Below, one piece after another: positions 19,074 to 27,761 of a stretch of DNA of 33,079 nt. The first letter of the stretch is position 1, and each line of letters starts with the position of its first letter. The DNA is from Aquabacterium sp. (GTDB lineage: Bacteria > Pseudomonadota > Gammaproteobacteria > Burkholderiales > Burkholderiaceae_C): positions 1-33,079 of the forward strand of contig NZ_JAQSDR010000020.1 in assembly GCF_029946005.1 (NCBI RefSeq). Reading direction: 5' to 3'. The position numbers and the translations under genes are program-made. The notes beneath the pieces are model-generated. The model made no database searches. It was not told the origin of the DNA and saw only the letters and a program-made list of their open reading frames with translations.

Positions 19074-20081
19074 ATGAAGTTGCCGTTGCCCAAAAAATTC
19101 AAGCCTTCAAAGGCGGTTGTTGTTCTTGGAGTCGCCATTGTGATTGGCTTGCTTGCCGCATTCTCAGCGCGCACTTATCTCAGTAACCGAGTCGAAGAAA
19201 TTGACGCGCAGGCGCGGGGCAAGATGATCGATCTTGTCGTGGCCAAGATCGATCTCGACAAAGGCGCACAGTTGACGAACGAGAACGTGGCCGTCCGCTC
19301 GATACCTGTCGAATACGCGCACGAGGCAGCCATTTCACCGGCCAACTTCGATCGAGCTGAAGGCGAGAAGCTCGCTTACCCGCTCAAAGCCGGCCAAATG
19401 ATCATGTGGGGCCTGCTTCAAACGAAAAGGGTTCCGACGTTCTCCGCTCGTGTCGAGGTCGGACATCGCGCTATGACGGTGCCGGTCGACGAAATCAGTT
19501 CCATTTCGGGAATGCTGGAGCCAGGCGACGTCATCGACCTGATCGTAACGGTGGACAGCGAAGGCAAGAAGACGACGTTTCCTCTGCTGCAAAGCGTGTC
19601 GGTCCTGGCCACTGGACAACGTTCTATTGACGATCCCAAAAGCGGTGAACGTCGCGAGTTCTCGACGGTCACTTTAGACACAACGCCAGAGCAAGCTCAA
19701 CACGTGATCATGGCGCGAGAAGGCGGAAAGATCACGGCCTTGCTGCGAAACCCGCAAGACAAGGAAAAGATGGGTGACCAAGCCGTCGACATCGCGTCAA
19801 TGCTCGGCGGTAAGGCTCTTCGCGGAGCAACGGCAACGACACTGGGCGGAGCGGCCTCAGATGAGGGAGTCCCGGTGTTGTATGGCGGCGGCGGAGGCAA
19901 GTTCACGCCTGAGCAATTGAAGATCGCAGGCACTCCTCGCCAGGCTTCAGTCAAATCGGCGCCCCAATTGGATGGCATCGACAAGCCAGCCTCCGTCACC
20001 ACCGCTGCAGGCAAGCCGAGCGAGCAGCTCATTGAGCAAGCCAAGGCCTTGGTCAGCGCGCAGCGTCCCAATTCGAAATAG
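19074..20081 (+). CDS. cpaB: Flp pilus assembly protein CpaB/RcpC
   Basis: The 335-residue protein has an N-terminal membrane segment (AVVVLGVAIVIGLLAAFSA, about 15-33). A SAF domain follows (VAKIDLDKGAQLTNENVAVRS; about 50-110), then the CpaB/RcpC domain (RAMTVPVDEISSISGMLEPG, GDVIDLIVTV; about 125-220). CpaB is a periplasmic partner that supports the secretin. A glycine-rich linker (YGGGGGKFTPEQL) and a Pro/Lys/Ala-rich tail end the protein, about 50 residues beyond the family core. It lies 12 bases after the second pilin and 23 before the secretin gene, in the usual cpaB-cpaC order. A ribosome-binding site is weak (AGGTCG). Confidence 0.9.
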   Translation: MKLPLPKKFKPSKAVVVLGVAIVIGLLAAFSARTYLSNRVEEIDAQARGKMIDLVVAKIDLDKGAQLTNENVAVRSIPVEYAHEAAISPANFDRAEGEKLAYPLKAGQMIMWGLLQTKRVPTFSARVEVGHRAMTVPVDEISSISGMLEPGDVIDLIVTVDSEGKKTTFPLLQSVSVLATGQRSIDDPKSGERREFSTVTLDTTPEQAQHVIMAREGGKITALLRNPQDKEKMGDQAVDIASMLGGKALRGATATTLGGAASDEGVPVLYGGGGGKFTPEQLKIAGTPRQASVKSAPQLDGIDKPASVTTAAGKPSEQLIEQAKALVSAQRPNSK

Positions 20082-20104
20082 CAGTACTTGAAAGTGTTCT
20101 GACC

Positions 20105-22360
20105 ATGAATTCTCTTACGACCGGCGGATCGACCACCGGGTATGTTCCGCGCATTGCGGTATTGCTGGTCTGGGCCGCCGTCATGCTGGCCTGTGACCAG
20201 TCCCGAGCGCAGTCACCGACAGCCGATCTGGCCAAAGCGAACCCCAATGGCGCCCCTGGTGCTGCCGCTGAATCTGCTGTGAGCAAGGCTGCCGGCGGTT
20301 TTGCGCCCAACCTCAGGCCCACTCTCAAGCGCCGTGTAGGCGATGCCGCATACGCGCCCGTCAAACTGCTGGATGATCAAGGGCAGACGCCCGAGATCGA
20401 AATGTTCGCCGGCGAATCACGTGTATTGCCAGCCCCCGGCGTTGGACGGATTGCTGTCGGCAACGGGCAAATTCTCACGGCGGCTGCGCTGGACAAGCGG
20501 GAGATCCTGCTGTTCGCCAACCAACCTGGCACTTCGTCGCTGTTCATCTGGAACGAAGACGGTCGTTATCAACGGCTCAAGATCAACATTGTGCCTGGCG
20601 ACACCTCGCGCATTGGTCGTGAAATCGCCGCTTTCTTGGCCAGTATCCCGGGTGCCCGCGCCTCGATCGTCGGCGACAAGGTCATCGTCGAGGGAGATCG
20701 TCTTTCCGATGCTGACTTGGGCAAGCTCAAAAAACTCGAAAATACCTATCCGCAAATCGTCAATTTCACCAGTGCTCAAGGCTGGGAAAAAATGGTGATG
20801 ATGGATGTGAAAGTGGTCGAATTTCCGCGCTCGGAAATGCAGGAACTCGGGCTCAGATGGGGCCCCACTGGAGGCGGCACGATTGGTGCTGTCTGGGCGC
20901 CAATCAGGCATGGCAAAAACGGGCCTTACCAAATCAAAATTCCGACAAGCGCCGAAGGGTTGCCCCTCACGGATCCGGACAAAGAAACCGCGACCCTGCA
21001 CTCCGCGTTGAATGTGATCGGCGGGTTCAACATTGGGCTTAATGCCCAACTGCTGGCTTTGGCCCAGGACGGCAAGGCCGCGGTGCTGGCTGAGCCGCAG
21101 CTGTCCGCTCGAAGCGGGTCTGAAGCCAACTTTGTGGCTGGCGGAGAATATCCCTATGCGGTGTCGAGTATCGCTGGCACAACCGTGTATTTCAAGCCGT
21201 ATGGCATCCAGCTGACCATCAAGCCCACCGTCGATCGGGACGGTTACGTGCGCGCAACGATCGACACCGAAGTCAGCTCGATCGACTCGTCAGTCTCGAC
21301 ACCCCAAGGTCCGGCGCTCAAGAAGCGTTCGACCAAAACAGAATTTAACGTCAAGGCCGGCGAGACCATTGTGCTCAGCGGCATGCTGACACGCGACAGC
21401 AGTAACAACATCGACAAAGTTCCTTTCCTGGGCGACATTCCAATCCTTGGCGCGCTGTTTCGTTCGAAGCGTTTCCAGAACAGCGAAACCGAGTTAGTCA
21501 TCTTCGTGACGCCGATGGTCATTGATTCACACACGCCCGGTTTGGTCGATCGTGTTGAAAAGACCAAGGCTCGCCTCAATGAGCAATTTGGCGCTGTGCC
21601 TTACCTGAGCGATCCACTGCAACCAGGTCGGGATGCCGATCTCCTGACCTCGGCATCTGCACTGCCTGAACAGGCTCAGGCCGAGAGCGCCAAGCGTCCA
21701 TTGCCGACACCGGCTCCCCATCGACCCATCGACCAGCCCACACCCCGCATACCGCTGAATGGTGCTGCGCTGGTGCCCGCCGAACAAAACCCCTTGACGA
21801 GCCCAGCCCAGCCTGTAGGGGGATCTAATCTTCGAGTCAAGCTTGAAGGGCTTGTTCTTCGAGCATCTCCCGACATCCGCAGTCCCATCCTCATGCGCTT
21901 GGGCAATGGGGCGGTAGTTCAACTTGCGCATCAGGAGGCGCCAGCGGAATTGCGCGATCTATGGCGAAATGTGTCCGTGGGTGCGGTGAACGGCTGGGTG
22001 GCCGCAAAATGGGTTGAGCCCACAAGTCGCGCTTTGCCGACCAATATGGTCACCAGCTCCGCAGCCCGCGAAGCGCAAGTTGGTCAAAAGCTGGGGGCGA
22101 CAATTCCCACCGCCCATTCCGCGCCTTTGACCGCCCCTGCGCTCGACAAGATGGACAAAGTGACTCGGCAATATCGCGTTGTGCTGCCCAAGTTGGCCAT
22201 GCGAGTTGCGCCTGATGTGAACGCGGCCATCGTCCAACAGATTCCCGAAGGAACGCTGGTCGAAACTCAGGAAGTGAATGCTCGTGGAGGCTGGTTGCCC
22301 ATCGCGGTCGGCGATAAACATGGCTGGGTGGCGGCCCAGTGGCTTGAGGCTCAACCCTGA
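20105..22360 (+). CDS. cpaC: Tad secretin CpaC/RcpA with two C-terminal SH3-type domains
   Basis: This is the outer-membrane secretin through which the pilus passes. Of 751 residues, about 1-35 are the signal sequence, with a Cys at 30. The pilus/BON-type N-domains cover 93-225, with SRVLPAPGVGRIAVGNG near 105-121. The secretin domain covers about 230-475, including VPFLGDIPILGALFRSK and TELVIFVTP. The family normally ends near there. Here a Pro-rich linker (530-570) leads to two SH3-like domains: 576-638 (LRVKLEGLVLRASPD ... GWVAAKWVEP) and 689-749 (RVVLPKLAMRVAPDV ... GWVAAQWLE). Each begins with the L-x-hydrophobic-RxxP pattern and ends in GWVAAxW. Bacterial SH3 domains usually bind peptidoglycan, which could anchor or position the channel. 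The start is the ATG at 20105. Confidence 0.9.
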   Translation: MNSLTTGGSTTGYVPRIAVLLVWAAVMLACDQSRAQSPTADLAKANPNGAPGAAAESAVSKAAGGFAPNLRPTLKRRVGDAAYAPVKLLDDQGQTPEIEMFAGESRVLPAPGVGRIAVGNGQILTAAALDKREILLFANQPGTSSLFIWNEDGRYQRLKINIVPGDTSRIGREIAAFLASIPGARASIVGDKVIVEGDRLSDADLGKLKKLENTYPQIVNFTSAQGWEKMVMMDVKVVEFPRSEMQELGLRWGPTGGGTIGAVWAPIRHGKNGPYQIKIPTSAEGLPLTDPDKETATLHSALNVIGGFNIGLNAQLLALAQDGKAAVLAEPQLSARSGSEANFVAGGEYPYAVSSIAGTTVYFKPYGIQLTIKPTVDRDGYVRATIDTEVSSIDSSVSTPQGPALKKRSTKTEFNVKAGETIVLSGMLTRDSSNNIDKVPFLGDIPILGALFRSKRFQNSETELVIFVTPMVIDSHTPGLVDRVEKTKARLNEQFGAVPYLSDPLQPGRDADLLTSASALPEQAQAESAKRPLPTPAPHRPIDQPTPRIPLNGAALVPAEQNPLTSPAQPVGGSNLRVKLEGLVLRASPDIRSPILMRLGNGAVVQLAHQEAPAELRDLWRNVSVGAVNGWVAAKWVEPTSRALPTNMVTSSAAREAQVGQKLGATIPTAHSAPLTAPALDKMDKVTRQYRVVLPKLAMRVAPDVNAAIVQQIPEGTLVETQEVNARGGWLPIAVGDKHGWVAAQWLEAQP

Positions 22361-22370
22361 GGCGCCCATC

Positions 22371-24212
22371 ATGATGCATGTACTGATCAATGAGCCTGAT
22401 GGCACCGTGCGCGAGATTCAGGTCGGGGACGACTGCGTGGTCGGCAAAGATGCGAAAAACGAGATCCAGCTGTCCGGCTGGCGTGTCGCGAAAGATCATG
22501 CTCGCCTATTCAGGACCCCGTCAGGCGTGCTCGTGGAAGACATGGGCGCCTTCGGCGGCGTGACGGTCAACGGCGAACGAATCGACATTCAGCATGGCCC
22601 GCTCAAAGCCAGCGATGTGATTGGCGTAGGGCCCTACAAGCTTCGCGTCAAGGGGGAGAGTGAAGGGGCCAAGCCAACGCGCCCTGAAGCTCAACCCGAC
22701 ACTACGGCGCAAGTGCGGCGCCACGCCCAGGCCGCTGAAATCCTGCAGGCTTCACACGACCACGCGCGACGCGTTCAAAGTGAGATTCTTCGCACGCGGG
22801 AGGCCGAAGGCCGTCCCGTGGCTCTTATTGCTCCTTCGCCAGTGCGCATGGAGTTGGCACTCGTCCCCGACCAAGTGCAGCGCGAGGCGGAGTTCGAATG
22901 GCGCAAGCGAATCCATGGTTTGTTGCTTGAAACCATGGACCTGCGTCGCCAGGATGTTTCTCGCATGACCGACGAGCGACTGCGCCAGGAAACCGAAAGC
23001 CTCATTCGAACGCTGCTCAAGGATTGTGATCGCGAGATCCCGGCGGGGATTGACCGTCAATTGCTTTGCCGTCAAGTGCTCAATGAAGCTGTCGGGCTTG
23101 GGCCGCTTGAAGAACTCTTGGCCGATGACCAGGTGACTGAAATCATGGTTAACCGTTACAACGAAATTTTCGTTGAGCGCGCTGGAAAACTGCAGCGCCA
23201 TCCGCTCACGTTCACGGGCGATCGCGCAGTGATGGGCGTGATCGAACGCATCGTGGCGCCGCTGGGGCGGCGCATCGACGAGTCCTCGCCGATGGTCGAT
23301 GCTCGGCTGAAGGATGGCTCACGCGTCAACGCCATCATCCCGCCGTTGGCACTCAAGGGCCCAACGCTGACCATCCGGAAATTTTCGAAGCGAAAGCTGG
23401 CCGTTAGTGACTTGGTGTCCTATGGGTCTATCAGCCCGGACATGGCCAAGTTTCTGCAGATCTGCGTCGAGGGCCGAAAGAACATGGTCGTCTCGGGCGG
23501 CACGGGCTCCGGGAAAACCACCCTACTCAACATCTTGTCGAACTTCATCCCCTCTGGTGAGCGCGTGATCACGGTCGAAGATGCCGCAGAGTTGCAACTC
23601 AACCACGAACATCTGATCAGCCTTGAATCTCGCCCACCGAACGTCGAAGGCAAGGGCGGTGTGCCCATTCGCGATCTGGTCAAGAACACACTGCGCATGC
23701 GGCCTGACCGCATCGTGGTGGGGGAATGCCGGGGCGCCGAAGCGCTTGACATGCTGCAGGCCATGAACACCGGCCATGAAGGATCACTCACCACCCTTCA
23801 TGCCAACACGCCCCGTGACGGTTTGGCTCGGCTAGAGACGATGGTTTTGATGGCTGGCATGGAACTGCCCTTGGTGGCCATCCGTGAGCAGATTTCCTCT
23901 GCGGTCGACATCATCGTTCAGCAAACTCGGTTTTCGTGTGGCACGCGCATGGTCACGCACATTGCTGAAATCACGGGCATGGAGAGTGGCACGATCCAGA
24001 TTCAGGACTTGTTCAAGTTTGTCAACCGAGGCTACGACCCGAACACCGGAAAAGTTCGCGGCTACTTCACCGGCTGTGACATGGCGCCTTGCTTCTATGA
24101 AGAACTGCTGGCATCGGGGCAGTCACTGGACCTGAACATCTTCAAGCCCACAGTGCCCAACGCGGGCTTTCGTGCTTCAACGCACGATGAAATGGACGAG
24201 GAATTGCTGTGA
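22371..24212 (+). CDS. cpaF: FHA domain-containing Tad pilus ATPase CpaF/TadA
   Basis: The hexameric secretion ATPase powers pilus assembly. Residues 1-95 form a forkhead-associated fold: Gly25 (VVGKDAKNEIQL), KDHARL with His43, and VNGER at 66-70. The usual Ser before the FHA His is Ala40, so phosphothreonine binding may be altered. A helical linker follows at 100-230, then the CpaF core. Walker A is GGTGSGKT at 376-383, a Walker B-like VVGECRGAEALDML lies near 440-460, and the His box GHEGSLTTLHANTPRDGLAR is near 465-490. The length is 613 residues against about 450-500 for plain CpaF. GAGGCG lies before the ATG at 22371, 10 bases after the cpaC stop. The stop overlaps the tadB start (GTGA). 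No CpaE/TadZ is encoded nearby. Confidence 0.92.
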   Translation: MMHVLINEPDGTVREIQVGDDCVVGKDAKNEIQLSGWRVAKDHARLFRTPSGVLVEDMGAFGGVTVNGERIDIQHGPLKASDVIGVGPYKLRVKGESEGAKPTRPEAQPDTTAQVRRHAQAAEILQASHDHARRVQSEILRTREAEGRPVALIAPSPVRMELALVPDQVQREAEFEWRKRIHGLLLETMDLRRQDVSRMTDERLRQETESLIRTLLKDCDREIPAGIDRQLLCRQVLNEAVGLGPLEELLADDQVTEIMVNRYNEIFVERAGKLQRHPLTFTGDRAVMGVIERIVAPLGRRIDESSPMVDARLKDGSRVNAIIPPLALKGPTLTIRKFSKRKLAVSDLVSYGSISPDMAKFLQICVEGRKNMVVSGGTGSGKTTLLNILSNFIPSGERVITVEDAAELQLNHEHLISLESRPPNVEGKGGVPIRDLVKNTLRMRPDRIVVGECRGAEALDMLQAMNTGHEGSLTTLHANTPRDGLARLETMVLMAGMELPLVAIREQISSAVDIIVQQTRFSCGTRMVTHIAEITGMESGTIQIQDLFKFVNRGYDPNTGKVRGYFTGCDMAPCFYEELLASGQSLDLNIFKPTVPNAGFRASTHDEMDEELL

Positions 24213-25069
24213 ATTCGTCTGCCTTCATCATCACAACCTCCGTGGTCATCGCGCTGTCCGCAGGACTGCTGGTCTGGTTCGTCATGGACGTCGGCACTGC
24301 TGGGCTGGCGCGATACCGGGCACATTTCACCTCGAAGGTCGGGTTCCAAGCCAGAGAATTCTTCCTGTTCATCGATCCTCGGCAGCTTTTCGCAGCCAAT
24401 CTGGCCATCATGGCGTTGAGTGGCATGGTCGTTTATGCCCTCACGGGCAGCCTCGTGCTGGTGATACCCATCATTGGTTTCCTGGTTTTCGCGCCGCGCC
24501 TGCTGTACGCATGGATGCGCAACAAGCGACTGCTGACATTCGAAGAGCAATTGCCCGACGCGTTGATGACCCTGTCCGGCGGCATGCGCGCCGGCATCGG
24601 ACTGAGCGCGGCCATGGCGCAACTCGTGGCCGAATCGCAGAACCCATTGGCACAGGAATTCTCGTTGATGTTGCGCGAGCAGCGATTGGGAGTGACGCTG
24701 GAGCAAAGCCTGAACAACCTGTCACGCCGCGTGCCTACCCAGACCACCGTGCTGGTGGTGTCCGCCATGCGGATCGCGGTTGAGACCGGTGGGGGGCTGG
24801 CCGAAACACTGGAGCGGACGGCCAACATGATTCGAACCCGCTTGCAGATGGAAGGCAAGATTCGAGCGCTCACCTCGCAAGGCAAGATGCAGGCGTGGGT
24901 TGTGGGGGCGTTGCCATTGTTTCTGATGTTCGTGCTGAACAAGATGGAGCCCGAGGCCATGAGCGAGTTGTGGCACACGCCTTTGGGGTGGGGTGTTTTG
25001 GCCGTGATCGCATTCCTTGAAGTCATGGGCATCTACGTCGTGCGCAAGATCGTCACCATCGACGTTTGA
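24209..25069 (+). CDS. tadB: Inner-membrane platform protein TadB
   Basis: TadB and TadC form the membrane platform on which the ATPase acts. The 286-residue protein has a first membrane segment at 7-28, one or two near 65-100, a cytosolic T2SSF domain (EEQLPDALMTLSGGMRAG, SLEQ-type LEQSLNNLSRRV, MRIAVETGGGLAETLERTA) at about 110-220, and two more near the C-terminus (AWVVGALPLFLMFVLN and WGVLAVIAFLEVMGIYVV). The GTG start overlaps the cpaF stop (GTGA). The final stretch ends 10 bases before tadC. The order and layout are the usual ones for Tad loci. Confidence 0.9.
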   Translation: MNSSAFIITTSVVIALSAGLLVWFVMDVGTAGLARYRAHFTSKVGFQAREFFLFIDPRQLFAANLAIMALSGMVVYALTGSLVLVIPIIGFLVFAPRLLYAWMRNKRLLTFEEQLPDALMTLSGGMRAGIGLSAAMAQLVAESQNPLAQEFSLMLREQRLGVTLEQSLNNLSRRVPTQTTVLVVSAMRIAVETGGGLAETLERTANMIRTRLQMEGKIRALTSQGKMQAWVVGALPLFLMFVLNKMEPEAMSELWHTPLGWGVLAVIAFLEVMGIYVVRKIVTIDV

Positions 25070-25079
25070 TGAGGCTGCC

Positions 25080-26009
25080 ATGATCAATGAACTTCTTTCC
25101 AATGCGACCGTGGTGTTTGTGCTGGTCGGCCTGGGTGTTGGTGTCAGCGTCGCGTTGATCACTTGGCTGGTCAGCGACGCACTCGTCGCCGTGCCCGTTG
25201 AGGACCGTGAATTCAAAGACCCGCCGCCCTTGGGCTTTCGATTGCTGTGGTGGCCGATCCAGTGGAGCAGTCATTATCTCGACCCGTATATCAGCGATAA
25301 AAAAAAGGACAAGTTAGCCGTCACCCTGCGGCAAGGTGGGCTTGAGTTCAGTGTTCGCCCAACGCAGTACATCGCCGGCCGTGGGGTGGGCGCATTGGTG
25401 CTCGCGGGTATGTCGTATCTGGTGCTGGGCAGCTTTGACAAAGACCCGTCGGGCGGCAGATTTTCCGACCATCTTTATCTGCAGGTCTGCGCTTTCGGTG
25501 CGTTGTTCGGGTGGGCTTATCCAGCAATCTGGATGCGGGACCGCATGGCCCTGCGTCGGAAGGAGCTTCTCAAAGCGCTGCCGTTTTTCCTTGACATCGT
25601 GACCCTTTGCGTTGAGGCCGGTTTGAACATCCAAGGGGCCATGAGCCAAGCGGTTGCCAAGGGTCCGAAAGGCGTCTTGCGCAGCGAATTCCAGCGAGTC
25701 TTGCGCGACGTGCGGGCTGGCAAACAGCGCGCGGATGCCATGCGAGCCATGGCCGATCGACTCAAGGAGCCCGCAGTCACAGCCTTCACGATTGCGGTCA
25801 TCCAGGCAGAGATGATGGGCATGAGCCTGGGTCCGGTCCTCCGTGCGCAAGCGGATCAGCGACGTTCAGAGCGTTTCCTGCGCGCTGAAAAAATGGCCAT
25901 GGAAGCACCGGTCAAGATGCTTTTCCCGCTGATTGCCTTCATCTTTCCATGCACGTTCATCGTGCTGTTTTTCCCGATCGTCATCAAGTTCATGCATTCC
26001 GGCCTTTGA
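25080..26009 (+). CDS. tadC: Inner-membrane platform protein TadC
   Basis: This 309-residue protein is the second platform subunit. Membrane segments lie at about 8-30, in the middle (VGALVLAGMSYLVLGS and LQVCAFGALFGWAYPAI) and at the end (FPLIAFIFPCTFIVLFFPIV). The T2SSF domain is clear (LPFFLDIVTLCVEAGLNI, RSEFQRVLRDVRAGK, AVTAFTIAVIQAEMMG). The ATG at 25080 follows GAGG; an open frame that starts further upstream overlaps tadB and is rejected. It ends 44 bases before the DUF192-TadE-OmpA gene, the largest gap within the operon after the pilin. That gap contains AGGTGA before the next start but no hairpin. Confidence 0.9.
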   Translation: MINELLSNATVVFVLVGLGVGVSVALITWLVSDALVAVPVEDREFKDPPPLGFRLLWWPIQWSSHYLDPYISDKKKDKLAVTLRQGGLEFSVRPTQYIAGRGVGALVLAGMSYLVLGSFDKDPSGGRFSDHLYLQVCAFGALFGWAYPAIWMRDRMALRRKELLKALPFFLDIVTLCVEAGLNIQGAMSQAVAKGPKGVLRSEFQRVLRDVRAGKQRADAMRAMADRLKEPAVTAFTIAVIQAEMMGMSLGPVLRAQADQRRSERFLRAEKMAMEAPVKMLFPLIAFIFPCTFIVLFFPIVIKFMHSGL

Positions 26010-26053
26010 CCGGAATTAGCGCAGTTCTACAAAAAATATTCAGGTGAGCATCT

Positions 26054-27757
26054 ATGAAATCCATCGGCCCGCCTGCCTTGTGCAGTGCAGCCACCGGTCG
26101 CCATCCGGTGACCATCAAGGTGGCTGACTCTTTCTTCGAACGCTTTTGCGGCCTGATGTTCAGCAAGAGCCTGCCTGCTGGCCACGCCTTGCTGCTCAAG
26201 CGTTGCCCCAGTGTGCACACGGCCTTCATGCGCTATGCCATTGACGTGCTGTACCTGGATGGCCAGGGGCGTGTACTCAAGTGCGTGCCCCAACTCAAGC
26301 CATGGCGAGTCAGCAGCAGCGGTCTTGGCCCGCTCGCGGCTCGGCGTGTCGGCGGCGTGCACACGCTGGAATTGTCGGCCGGCAGCATCGATCGCCTGCG
26401 GCTGCAAGTGGGTGACCAGGTCGACCATGCCTCATTGACCGCCACACCGAAGCTCAAGTCGCGGCCGGACAGCAAGCCGAGCGATGAAGCGCGAGCCGCC
26501 CCCGTGCCCCGCCAGCGTGGTGCGGCGATGGTCGAATTCGTGGTGGTCGGACCGATCATCACCCTGCTTGGCCTGAGTGCGGTTCAGTACGGCATGTTTT
26601 TCAACGCCAAGAACATGATCAACCATGCCTCGTTCATGGCGGCGAGGGCTGGGAGTTTCTCAAACGCCAAGGTGGATGCCGCCAAGGGTGCCTACATCAA
26701 AGCCTTGTTGCCAATGTATGGCGGGGGCAAGGACCTGAGCAGCCGCACCAAAGCATTGGCCGAGGCCAACCTTGAGTTGAACAACCCGGCCCATCTGCGT
26801 GTGGAAATCCTCAACCCCACCAAGGAAAGTTTCGACGACTGGGCGGACCCGGCGCTGCAAAGCGCACTGAAGACCGGCAAGCTGCGTGTCATCCCCAACG
26901 CCAACTTGGCATTCAAGCTGGCCGATTCAGCCACGGCCCAGCAACTCGGTGTGAACAAGGACTTCAAGAACATCAATGGCGAACTGGTCAAGAAATCATC
27001 GGGTCAGAGCCTGACTGACGCCAACTTGCTCAAGTTGCGCATCACGCACGCCTACGAGCCCAAGGTGCCATTCATGAAGGTGTTCCTGATCAACTACATG
27101 AAGTGGATGGACACCAAGGAAGACGCCGTGCGCACCGCCATGATCACCGAAGGTCGCATTCCCATTGTCAGCAATGTGACGGTGCAGATGCAGAGTGTTG
27201 CCATCGAATCCACCAATCCAGTTTCAAGCCCGGGTGAAGGCAATCACGGTACGCCCAAGGATCCGGGTGATCCGCCCGTCACGGCCGATCCCGGGCCGTC
27301 GCCGTCCGACCCTGGTGGCACTGGCACCGGCGGGGGCATTTGCGAAGGGGCCAGTTGCCCCAGTTGCCCCAAAACAGTCAAACAAGTGTTGAATGCCGAT
27401 GCGCTGTTCAAGTTCGACAAGTCTTCGCTCAGCGACATGTTGCCGGGCGGCACGGCCCAGCTGGACAAGCTCATCGAGTACGCCAAAACCACCAAGCCGA
27501 CCAGCGTCACGATCAATGGCTACACAGACCACCTGGGCACCCAGGCGCACAACCAGAAGCTGTCGGAGGACCGCGCCAAGACCGTGCGCGACTACTTGAA
27601 GGCGCACGGCTTCCCTGATGTTCCCATCACTGTGGTGGGGAAGGCCGACGCCGACCCGGTGGTCGACGCAGAGACCTGCGCCAAGTTGCCCAAGGCTGAA
27701 GAAATTGATTGCTTGCAACCCAACCGCCGCGTTGAAGTGTTGCTGCACGGAGTGTGA
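26054..27757 (+). CDS. DUF192-TadE-OmpA fusion protein
   Basis: The 567-residue protein joins three recognisable units. Residues 18-122 look like DUF192 (FFERFCGLMFSKSLPAGHAL, YAIDVLYLDGQGRVLKC, LELSAGSIDRLRLQVGDQV), a small domain of unknown function. Residues 153-200 are TadE: RQRGAAMVEFVVVGPIITLL has Glu at +5 after the Gly, then an alpha-helical anchor and ASFMAARAG. About 200-410 is a periplasmic region. A Gly/Pro/Asp-rich linker covers 395-430. Residues 446-566 form an OmpA-type peptidoglycan-binding domain (LFKFDKSSL, NGYTDHLGTQ, KLSEDRAKTVRDYLK, NRRVEV). With an internal pilin-type anchor, DUF192 would face the cytoplasm and OmpA the periplasm. It lies 4 bases before the RHS gene. Confidence 0.85.
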   Translation: MKSIGPPALCSAATGRHPVTIKVADSFFERFCGLMFSKSLPAGHALLLKRCPSVHTAFMRYAIDVLYLDGQGRVLKCVPQLKPWRVSSSGLGPLAARRVGGVHTLELSAGSIDRLRLQVGDQVDHASLTATPKLKSRPDSKPSDEARAAPVPRQRGAAMVEFVVVGPIITLLGLSAVQYGMFFNAKNMINHASFMAARAGSFSNAKVDAAKGAYIKALLPMYGGGKDLSSRTKALAEANLELNNPAHLRVEILNPTKESFDDWADPALQSALKTGKLRVIPNANLAFKLADSATAQQLGVNKDFKNINGELVKKSSGQSLTDANLLKLRITHAYEPKVPFMKVFLINYMKWMDTKEDAVRTAMITEGRIPIVSNVTVQMQSVAIESTNPVSSPGEGNHGTPKDPGDPPVTADPGPSPSDPGGTGTGGGICEGASCPSCPKTVKQVLNADALFKFDKSSLSDMLPGGTAQLDKLIEYAKTTKPTSVTINGYTDHLGTQAHNQKLSEDRAKTVRDYLKAHGFPDVPITVVGKADADPVVDAETCAKLPKAEEIDCLQPNRRVEVLLHGV

Positions 27758-27761
27758 ACCA

